Shown here: positions 55,911 through 64,000 of the stretch, piece after piece
Numbering within the stretch: position 1 is the stretch's first letter
Layout of the letters: each line of letters begins with the position of its first letter
Assembly: GCA_002633025.1 (NCBI GenBank)
Contig: NMRB01001365.1
Location: 124,001-188,000 of the forward strand
Direction: 5' to 3'
Length of the DNA: 64,000 nucleotides
Source of the DNA: Notospermus geniculatus
Lineage: Eukaryota > Nemertea > Pilidiophora > Heteronemertea > Lineidae
Translations under genes and position numbers: made by a program
Notes under the pieces: generated by a model
Databases searched by the model: none
What the model was told of the DNA's origin: nothing
The model's input: only the letters and a program-made list of their open reading frames with translations

Positions 55911-55985
55911 GGTCAGAGTGGTGTAGTGGGAACATCAGTATCTGCCACCTGTGAGTGAGGTTCCAGGCATTGCCAGGTTCAATAG
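55911..55985 (+). mobile_element. tRNA-derived SINE head
   Basis: GTGGTCAGAGTGGTGTAGTG ... GGTTCCAGGCATTGCCAGGTTCAATAG contains the A-box region and a B-box-like end. It runs into the repeat R copy at 55985, so the two may form one longer retroelement. Confidence 0.65.
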
Positions 55986-56417
55986 GAGCAGTCAGCCGCG
56001 CATATTGCCAACAGATGGCAGCAAAGGTCTAGTGGACCAATGTACAGGAAAACGTATGCGATTGCTGCCAGGGTTTCCGCCAGAGGGGGGGCCGGGGGGG
56101 GGGGGGGCNGGCTCAGGCCCCTCCTCAAGTTCATCAAGGGGGCTGAGCCCCCCCTCAACTTTGCGGAGTAGTGATTTAAAGTTCCAGTTTTTCACCAAGT
56201 GTGACGTGCAAATAATGGCATAAGGTTCAAAATCGCAAAATTTTTTTGGTTGAGGGGGGACTCCCCCCCCCTCAAGCTCCCCCCGGGCCCGCGAGCCCCC
56301 CCCTCGCAATATTTTCTGGCGGAAACCCTGGCTGCTCGATCAATAATGACTGGGTCCGCTACATGCATTGAATTGGGCTGTAGTGACACCTAGTGGCCAA
56401 CTCGCTGACAGCTCCTA
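55985..56417. repeat. dispersed repeat R, copy split by an insertion
   Basis: Same repeat as 33709-33862 (GAGCAGTCAGCCGCGCATAT ... GGGTCCGCTACATGCATTGA ... CTCGCTGACAGCTCC). A 262-bp TIR element sits between GATTGCTGC and GCTGCTCGATC. Confidence 0.88.
56069..56330. mobile_element. 262-bp CAGGGTTTCCGCC element with GCTGC target duplication
   Basis: Ends CAGGGTTTCCGCCAGAGGG and TTCTGGCGGAAACCCTG are inverted. Long G and C runs lie inside the ends (one N at 56109). Direct repeats GCTGC flank it at 56064-56068 and 56331-56335. The unoccupied homologous site is at 33773-33777 (GGTGC). No transposase. Confidence 0.95.
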
Positions 56418-57806
56418 TTCCCGGTCAGACTCGTTCTTCATGTGACAGACAGGGCAACTCTAGACAGCGCAGGTTTTCTCTGGGTACAGAAAATATAACT
56501 CCAGTTTCCACTTGATGAGTGCTCTTCATTTTAAAATTCGCCCAATATTGTCTTCAGAGCAAAATAATGTTATGGATTCAACTAGGAGGGCCACATCCCA
56601 GGGTCTTCACAACCGGCTCCCCTTCTTGCGCTTGGTTCAGACATTGAAATTGAAGGAGGGTACGCCTACGGCCGTAAATAACCTGAGACTGAGTGAGACA
56701 GGGTTCTGCCCAGGACTGACAGAGTGCCAGTCGGAGCAGGGGTCTAAGGGCCCTCCTCCAGAAAAATTTGAAAACTAGACTTGCTGAGATGCGATTTCCT
56801 GGAGGGCCAAGACTCGTGAAGAGCAGGGTTGAGACTGAGAGCAAAAATACTCAACAACACGGAATAAAAGTTAGACAAGTGTTGCGTTTGAAGCACAAAT
56901 AGTGTCCTGAAAAGGAATTCATTCATTCGTTCATTCTATAGATGTATTGCACACTGCCAGAGCAGATCATCTGACGATTCACAAAATTAGGCTACACACA
57001 GCCAGGTTAATTAGAAGACAAGAAAATAGCTCGTCATGTAATCTAACCGTCCACAAGACCCTCTACATAACGAGGCCTATATTCATTACCATTGACATTT
57101 TCTGGCTAATTCCCCATAGGCCTAGTTCAGAAATAACAACACCGTGTGGTTATACAAGATTTTATACAACTAAGTACATAGAGTCCTTTCCAACCACATC
57201 TAATACATTTTAAGTACACCCAAAACATTACATCACCCTGATTTTAAAACCATTTGTAAACTTCTCTGAATGGAAAACAGGCCAGGCGATAAAATTTTTA
57301 GCGGCAAAATGGATCGTCAAATACTTGAAAATCCACCTGAACTTTGAAAGCTTCTCAGTATGACTGAGGTCAGGTGAATTTGCTGACACTCCTCAATACC
57401 ACAGAAGCAGTTTTTTGCACATCCTGTATGGCTCCAAGGGCATTTGATCATTCTGGCCTCAATACAACAGGCAGTACGAATGTACTAACCAATGCCTAAC
57501 TGTGGATACTATGCAAGAAGAGGCAACTACCTGCATCACGACCATCAGCATTGGCAAATTCTCTATTTCTTCAAACTGTTAGGTTCACAGGCCTAACAAC
57601 TCAACAATGGTCCCAAGCAAGCAAGTCTACTGATAAGTACCGGTACCTCAGTATAGCTTGTTCACCTGGAAATCAGTGCATTGCCAACAAAAACCACCGC
57701 GACATATTTGATATACATTGTACTCCTTTGACTGGCAAGAGTTCTGGTCATACATGATCACTCTTGAAAAAGAGGCCAAGTTCCATGCATGGCGTCGGTG
57801 GCTATT

Positions 57807-59203
57807 CATTGTGAAGAATGGCTTTCCATGCAGTGAAAGAAGAAGGCATGGATCTATTGCGATACCGTATTCATGATACCTAATTCACAAAAATGGACAC
57901 CAATCATCTTTTTAAAAACCAATTTTTAGTGATTATCAAGGGGATTAATAACATATTTGAATATGAACTGATAAGGTGACAAGTGGTGAGACTTCACATT
58001 GGTTTATTGACAACTGATGTCAGGAAGTTGACCTCAATATTTGTGGAAGTTTGGTCAGATCTCTGCGGGTAGTATACTGGACCAAATCGTTGTAGTCATT
58101 CACAGAATGACACAAAAGGAAGGTTAAACTGCATCTGTGAATTCTGGAGATTGACTTCTTGTTTATTATCATTTTGTGTGTCAATTTTGTGCTTTTTGTA
58201 CCTTGGGTTAAACTGCATCTGGATATGTACCTGATGTATGCGATTTCAAAGGTGTTTTCTGTATTAGGCCTGAAAATCCCTGACTGTGATCCAGTTCAGA
58301 TAAAGCCACAAGAAAGCCTGTGCATAACATCATGAGATAAATGATAAGTAACATACTGCACCGTAGGCCTAAGGCCTACATCATTTTGGGGTTTATCAGG
58401 AGGGTTGTTATGGTGCAAAATAAATATAGGGGCTAGGCCCCCTACCTACTTTTTGAATCAGACATGACATGGTAGGCCTTATATGATAGGTCTGTTGTTT
58501 TACGAAGTGCAATATGAAATCGCCTTAGGCCCAGACTCTGGACTGGCGGGTGGATCATTGTGAAGAATGGCTTTCCATGCAGTGAAAGAAGAAGGCATGG
58601 ATCTATTGCGATACCGTATTCATGATACCTAATTCACTAAAATGGACACCAATCATCTTTTTAAAAACCAATTTTTAGTGATTATCAATTCAAGGGGATT
58701 AATAACATATTTGAATATGAACTGATAAGGTGACAAGTGGTGAGACTTCGCATTGGTTTATTGACAACTGACATGACTGATGTCAGGAAGTTGACCTCAA
58801 TATTTGTGGAAGTTTGGTCAGATCTCAAAATCGTTGTAGTCATTCACAGAATGACACAAAAGGAAGGTTAAACTGCATCTGGATATGTATCTGATGTATG
58901 CGATTTCAAAGGTGTTTTCTGTAGTAGGCCTGAAAATCCCTGTGATCCAGTTCAGATAAAGCCACAAGCAAGCATGTGCACAACATCATGAGATAAATGA
59001 TAAGTAACATACTGCACCGTAGGCCTACCTAGGCCTACATCATTTTGGGGTTTATCAGGAGGGTTGTTATGGTGCAAAATAAATATAGGGGCTGCCTACT
59101 TTTTGAATCAGACATGACATGATAGGCCTTATGATAGGTCTGTTGTTTTACGAAGTGCAATATGAAATCGCCTGTGCCTTAGGCCCAGACTCTGGACTGG
59201 CTG
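57807..59203. repeat. large tandem duplication, period about 749 bp
   Basis: CATTGTGAAGAATGGCTTTC begins at 57807 and again at 58556, and the whole following segment is repeated with high identity, ending with CCCAGACTCTGGACTGGC in both copies. The second copy lacks a block of about 65 bases (TTGTTTATTATCATTTTGTG..) and a few shorter ones. No coding sequence seen. Recent local duplication. Confidence 0.95.
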
Positions 59204-59972
59204 GCCTGCCCTGACTCAGACTGAGACATGGAATGGGGATGGTGGATAACCTATGGGGGGAGGGGAGGGGGCAGGCCAGGCAGATGTGATGTGAGATGAG
59301 CTGAGATTAGCATGATTACCGGTAGGTAGCTTAGCTTGGTTGATCGATTTGGCCAAACAAACAGAATTTTATTTTATGACCTGATGACAGGCCTAGGCCT
59401 ACCATTACCTACGGGACGTACCACCACCGGTAATCATCCCCATCGCATCGGCTAATCTCCATCTCGCCTGTACACTTCAAGAATATATAAGTAAGCTGCA
59501 ATGACATAGCCCTAGCCTAGGTCTAGGCTAAGCAAGATCAGGATGAACCGCGGGAAACATTTTAGCTGACATTGCCGAAGCCATGTTTACAAAATAAAAC
59601 ACACAGTAATCTACCTGTGCATGTGTGTACATAAATGCACACAACGTATGTACACAGGTGTACGGCAGTGCAGGCAAGGCGAAGGTATGCAAGGGTACTC
59701 ACTTTTTTCAGAGGGTGAAAATGCATGAAGCGGTTCCTCATCTCTATTGACTTGAGTGATAATGGACGTACTGTCCATTTAGGAAGCGTCTGCTTAACTT
59801 TCCCGCTGCGATCACAGAAAAATACAGCAGAATTTTGGCCCTAAACTTGGAAAATATTCAAGATGGACGAAGCACTAGCTCAAAATAAATATACCACAGG
59901 AGTTTCAAGCGCCCCCACATAAATAATGTCAGTACTTTGGGTTCGTGCCAAGAAATGCAGTGGACAAGTCAA

Positions 59973-60130
59973 TAGTTTGGTTCCCGAACCCACCGCTAGG
60001 GCCAAAAGGGTTCGGTATCGGCCTCGTTTGACCTTGACCTCACACACAGAATTCTGTGTGTGAGGTCAAGGTCAAACGAGGCCGATACCGAACTCTTCTG
60101 CGCCTAGCGGTGAGTTCGGGAACCAAACTA
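59973..60130. mobile_element. 158-bp long-TIR element with 10-bp target duplication
   Basis: TAGTTTGGTTCCCGAACCCA ... AGGTCAAACGAGG mirrored around CACACACAGAATTCTGTGTG. Arms are nearly the full half-length (about 75 bases). The exact 10-base direct repeat GACAAGTCAA flanks it (59963-59972 and 60131-60140). Long inverted repeats with 9-11 bp duplications are the hallmark of Mutator-like elements. Confidence 0.9.
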
Positions 60131-60487
60131 GACAAGTCAAGTGTATCCAGCACTCAAATGAAAAACTTGGGAATGCATATCTCTGGGATATCTCATATCA
60201 ACAATTTGATCAGAATTTTGTCAACATTTTATCAGGGTGCCATTTGTTTTTAGCAATTTTTGTGTCGCCTGTGTTCCCGCGAAAATTATTAAATGCCCGG
60301 GGTGCCTTGAGAAATGTGACCTTGACTCATTGATCAGTATCCAAGAGACGATGGTTTCTATTGGCTGGCATTTTGCCGCCCAATTTACCAGAACCACGTG
60401 GTGTACCAATTAAATTAACCACCACATGACTGACAGGGGGTGGATGTAAACAAGGAACTTATTGCGAACTTGTTAGCAGACCTGTGA

Positions 60488-60645
60488 ATAGGGAGGTTTA
60501 GAAATCAAACGCTAAACGTGAACTTTACGACGACGCTATTTTTCATACTACATTCACCACATTCTATATTGCATTTTCGGTACAAAAATAACGTTGTCAT
60601 TAAACTAAGTTTACATTCATCGTTTGATTTCTAAACCTCCCTATA
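60488..60645. mobile_element. MITE with ATAGGGAGGTTTAGAAATCA ends
   Basis: ATAGGGAGGTTTAGAAATCA and TGATTTCTAAACCTCCCTAT are perfect complements, extended inward by AACG / CGTT and TAAACGTGAAC / GTTTACATTCAT-like bases. About 158 bases, non-coding. Confidence 0.92.
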
Positions 60646-60649
60646 GAGG

Positions 60650-60795
60650 ATGTGCAGCGACGATTGTGACGTCACTGCCGCAACACAATGCCGCCATGTT
60701 GGACGTCATGTCCAATGCATTTGTAGCTTCAGATGACGTCCAACATGGCTGACGTGCGAATTATGACGTCAATGATGACGTCACAGGAAGTTCCC
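60650..60795. repeat. TGACGTCA-rich inverted block
   Basis: Contains GTGACGTCACTG, GCCATGTTGGACGTCATG, its inverse GATGACGTCCAACATGGC, and TGATGACGTCACAGG. This is a degraded foldback element similar to the block in EFHB intron 5 (4740-4980), with several intact CRE cores. Confidence 0.6.
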
Positions 60796-60963
60796 CTATT
60801 AGGCCATGGCAAAAAAATATTTGGTTGGCATCCCCTCCCGCCATTGAAATCAGCCCTCCACAATTTTTTTTTTATTTTCAAAAAAACTTTCAAAAACAGT
60901 TTTATAGGATAGAAAGTAGTTTTTATTTCAATTCATACCCATTACATTTGGAATTTCCCTCAG

Positions 60964-60986
60964 GTTGCCATGGTTACCATGGTAAC
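60964..60986. promoter_or_regulatory. overlapping X-box-like palindromes
   Basis: GTTGCCATGGTTAC (60964-60977) overlaps GTTACCATGGTAAC (60973-60986), the latter a perfect palindrome and a full X-box consensus match. No gene start is recognised nearby. Confidence 0.35.
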
Positions 60987-61272
60987 GTGCATCTCGCTCA
61001 ATAAATTTTTTTTTTAAAAACCACCCTCCTCAGAAAACTGAGAGTGGAAGTTGCTAACCAACTATTGTTTTACATGGCCTTATATGATGGCCATAGTCAA
61101 ACAATGAAAAATAATAAGAGTAGGGACATTTTCCAGGGGATATGCTCACCTGTCACACCTGTCGTCCAGCTGTCCCATTGAGACTACAGTAAATGAATGA
61201 CAACAATGTCAAAGTTTTAATAAGATCAAGAATATATTACGTATCTTGATAAGATATAAAGCTTTTTAAAAG

Positions 61273-61725
61273 ATACTTTATCCTCGCCTCTAAGGCACCT
61301 TACATAGAGCTATACGCTATACGCTATTCGGTATTGTCAAAAAATAATTTTTGGTATTGTTCCATACCATAGCACGCAGCGGAGCTTCGTTCTTTGTTCC
61401 ACCAATCAGAACAAGGAAGTTTGTGGGAATATTGCACTCGCAATGACCTAGTAGGTGTCACCTCCTGTATGGTAATGACTGACCCCTTAGAGGCGAGAAT
61501 AAAGTATATTTGACCCATCACATCAAATCAGGTATTAAGTCGGTCTGAACTTGGTGGGTTGAGACAACGTTTTGTCAATTTCAGTAGGCCCAGGCTTATT
61601 GTCTGCCTTTTGTAAAACCTGAGCAATTACCGTACATTCCTTCCTTAATCTCCTGGGGTTATTTTAGTTCATCTGGTTCTTATCTTGCGACTTAATACCT
61701 GATTTGATATGATGGGTCACATATT
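61273..61725. mobile_element. two adjacent foldback elements
   Basis: First pair: ACTTTATCCTCGCCTCTAAGG (61277) against CCTTAGAGGCGAGAATAAAGT (61485). Second pair: TGACCCATCACATCAAATCA with GGTATTAAGTCG (61512) against CGACTTAATACC with TGATTTGATATGATGGGTCA (61688). They share a border near 61508, so one may be inserted next to or inside the other. Confidence 0.75.
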
Positions 61726-61811
61726 ATTTGAGTCTTTAATTTAAAATACATGTACTAGGCTATTTACAATATCTCTCTCCTGATCCTGCATTACCGAACC
61801 TAAGGTCATGT

Positions 61812-62195
61812 GGTGGGGAGGAAGGTGTCAGACACCTAAGACAAATGGTACCGGTACCATAAAAAGAATCCAAGAATGTAAAATGCCGCATGTTTCCAAA
61901 CATGCACTTCCAAAGCATACTCGTAGATCAGTTTCGCTAGCGCCATCTTGCCAATAACCAGGTCATTGCCATGGGAATGCCAGGAACTTGCACATGCNCA
62001 TGCGGTGGGGAGGAAGGTGTCAGACACCTAAGACAAATGGTACCGGTACCATAAAAAGAATCCAAGAATGTAAAATGCCGCATGTTTCCAAACATGCACT
62101 TCCAAAGCATACTCGTAGATCAGTTTCGCTAGCGCCATCTTGCCAATAACCAGGTCATTGCCATGGGAATGCCAGGAACTTGCACATGCACAAAT
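61812..62195. repeat. 192-bp tandem duplication joined by an N
   Basis: GGTGGGGAGGAAGGTGTCAG starts at 61812 and again at 62004. Over 180 bases the two copies appear identical, down to CAGGAACTTGCACATGC. The single N at 61998 lies at the junction. This may be an assembly artefact or a very recent duplication. Confidence 0.9.
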
Positions 62196-62677
62196 AGGAT
62201 GTCAACACAAAGCGTGTTGTTTTCATGGATCGTCACTGATAAAACTCAAGTTTTTCAAGATATCTGACGTTAGCTTCATGATTAATGGATCGAAATAGTT
62301 ACTCATGATTAGAGAAAACGAGTTCGGGCCAAAAATTAAAATTTACAATGATTAATCACTATATACATGTAAATGTAAAAATACTGCACAGCTAAAAACT
62401 CCACAAAATTTTCATTTATTTTAATGTTAAAACACAACTTACTTGCGTGAGATACTAAAAATCACCATGGCGATGACCTAATTTTTGCAAGATGGCTGCT
62501 AGTGAAACTAATCTATACCCAGATACCAATGTTTTAGCATCAGCCTGCTGCCCCCTAATAGCACCAATTGTCATTGTCACAGATCCAGAGGGGACCCGGG
62601 TGCCCGCCTCCCTTTTTGGCCAACAAAAGAACTCTGGTCCTCTCCTATTCTTATTGAGAATATATTCTCTCCCAGAA

Positions 62678-63525
62678 CTATTTTCTCAGAAAAACTTTCT
62701 TTCGGAGTGTTGATTGAGGCAATGGACTTTGTTTGTAGATGCCACCCTCAATCTCTGCGCTGCCCTTGGCGACTTCTTCATTGACCTTGGTCATGATGCT
62801 CAGAAGGTCGTCCCTAAAAAAATTGCAAGAAATATAATTAAATGTTTCAGAATCTGCCGAACACGTCCAATGTAAGGTATTGGTGAGCGACCCGTGAGAG
62901 GCCATACCTCACCACTGAAACGGCTACACTTTTTATTTTGTTACCGGTACACACTTTTCGCCATTAAAAACATTCACTTTTTGCACCATGAATTTGCCAC
63001 AAATTAGTCTTGGTAACTATGGTAACCAAGTGAAAAACGACCAAGATAGGTTCACATACCTGTCACTATACTTATCCAGCATCTCCACCAGCATTGAGAT
63101 GTACCATGACCCTTGGGTTTCACTGCGGTAAGAGACATACCCCGGGGGTGTTGCATATCCAACCAGGAAGTCAGACTCATTGGGTAGAAGTGCTGGTGTA
63201 TCCCCAAAGTTGTCAGTTTCAAACCCCGGCTGGTTGATATTTCCTTGGCATGCTTGGATGAAAAACAATTTGGGCTTTTTTCTCAGGGTTGCACAATTGA
63301 TTCCTCGAAAATGTTCTGTTATGGTTGAAATATCGACGCTCTCAGCATTCGTACCATATATTTGTCCTCTCGCTCCATGGGAAAGAATGCAGAAAGCGAA
63401 GCAGTCATACTCTGTATGATCATGCTCGGCGTATCGCTTTGCCACCTGCGCTATCCCCAGACTTGAAACATTTCTGTACACCTCAACTTCGAACTTCAGC
63501 TTCTCGAAGATGTTGTGGAGGTTTT
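62678..63525 (-). CDS. CASP8: caspase-8-like initiator caspase, 3' exons (partial)
   Basis: Two exons on the minus strand: 63525-63060 and 62813-62678 (stop TAG), joined through GTATGT..TTTAG with consistent phase (codon AG|G). About 200 residues cover most of the protease domain. The large-subunit part has CFAFCILSHGARGQIYGT with the catalytic His (codon 63379-63377) and FFIQACQG with the catalytic Cys (codon 63250-63248). An aspartate-containing linker (FETDNFGD) is a likely processing region. The small-subunit part has GYVSYRS..GSWYI, then LLSIMTKVNEEVA and the tail TLRKKVF. QACQG and TLRKK-VF are features of caspase-8/10, which act in death-receptor signalling. Pro-domain (DED or other) and 5' exons lie beyond the window, so the class is inferred from the protease alone. 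Both catalytic residues are intact. Confidence 0.9.
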
Positions 63526-63573
63526 CTGGAAGGAAAAGCAGAGAGCACAGTGAAAATGATTCCAATAGCCTAT

Positions 63574-64000
63574 ACAGCTCTGGAAAAAATTATTAGACCA
63601 CCTCTGGTTGACTCACTCATTTTCCATTAAAATAGGTCCCACAAACTTTCCAATTGCTCTGGATCTACTCATTTATTGTGTTCGTTAAATTGCTGTAACT
63701 TCACCAAGACAATATCAAACATAGAAATTGACTTCCGATGATGAAGAAACAATGGAGCTGCTAGAAGGACCTTGTCAAATGTTCTGACTAAATGGAAGGA
63801 CCTGAATTGCATGCATTTACTATGTAGACAGCTGTCCACTTCACATCGCTTCTAATCAAACCTAAATTCTTCGAATAGCATTTTGTGGAGTTAATGCTTA
63901 TAATTATGACTGAAGTCCTGATTTTACAAGGTAATAACTACACTGTAATACAATGTGGCACAAAAGGGTGAATAAGACTTTTTGTGGGGCCTATGTAATG
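63574..64000. mobile_element. possible Tc1/mariner-type element, left end
   Basis: TACAGCTCTGGAAAAAATTA TTAGACCAC just upstream of the caspase exon resembles the widespread terminal sequence of a DNA transposon family starting at TA. The interior seen to the window edge has no open frame that I recognise and the other end is outside, so the call rests on one terminus. Confidence 0.4.

Larger units (their letters stand above)
38279..62677. other. 24-kb gene-poor interval
   Basis: Between the CTDSPL start and the caspase 3' end I can support no complete gene. Listed separately are many inverted-repeat elements, SINEs, a satellite, two tandem duplications, a CCAAT array and an N gap. One 76-codon exon-like stretch (52481-52708) might belong to an unrecognised gene. 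Long stretches such as 40330-42650, 43360-45290, 48240-49230 and 56420-57800 show no feature I can name. Confidence 0.5.

Noticed and set aside
1-64000. A dedicated novel multi-gene system (defence island, biosynthetic cluster, viral integration)
   Set aside because: Genes are ordinary, separately regulated animal genes; no reverse transcriptase, integrase, capsid, transposase or biosynthetic enzyme frames were recognised.

Overview
This is animal (metazoan) nuclear DNA: genes are split into many short exons with GT..AG introns, intergenic distances are kilobases long, and dozens of short non-autonomous transposons and tRNA-derived SINEs lie between and inside genes. The proteins resemble bilaterian orthologues. 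Frequent TAGGCCTA-type words, an initiator-type caspase and compact introns suggest a marine invertebrate (deuterostome or lophotrochozoan). The species cannot be fixed from the sequence alone. Seven ambiguous spots occur: five single Ns and a 143-base N run at 53455-53597 are visible gaps or uncertain calls, and one single N sits exactly at a tandem duplication junction.

Five protein genes can be spliced by hand with consistent reading phase at every junction. (1) EFHB, + strand, 2464-6120, 8 exons, 588 aa, complete: an EF-hand protein of ciliary doublet microtubules. (2) INVS (inversin), - strand, 20316-11354, 18 exons, about 921 aa: ankyrin repeats plus three IQ motifs, the scaffold of the inversin compartment of cilia. 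(3) PP2D1, + strand, 22686-25728, 5 coding exons, 727 aa: a PP2C-fold protein with a zinc-finger-like head and a damaged metal site. (4) A CTD small phosphatase (CTDSPL/SCP family), - strand, 38278-33416, 7 exons, 281 aa, catalytic motif intact. (5) The 3' end of a caspase-8-like initiator caspase, - strand, 63525-62678, two exons, whose 5' part lies beyond the window.

EFHB and INVS are tail to tail, INVS and PP2D1 head to head (about 2.4 kb between start codons), and PP2D1 and CTDSPL tail to tail. EFHB and PP2D1 are also close neighbours on human chromosome 3p24.3, so the window probably keeps an old linkage, here with a second ciliary gene between them.

The stretch from 38.3 to 62.6 kb has no gene I can support, apart from one exon-like open stretch (52481-52708). 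It is filled with inverted-repeat elements, SINEs, a 60-bp by 8 satellite nested in a 210-bp repeat, and two segmental tandem duplications. The best evidence-backed novelty is a group of short inverted-repeat transposons with CAG..CTG ends and exact 5-bp target duplications. Two of these insertions can be proven from unoccupied copies of the same target repeat elsewhere in the window. No prokaryote-type defence, CRISPR or other operon-like system is present.
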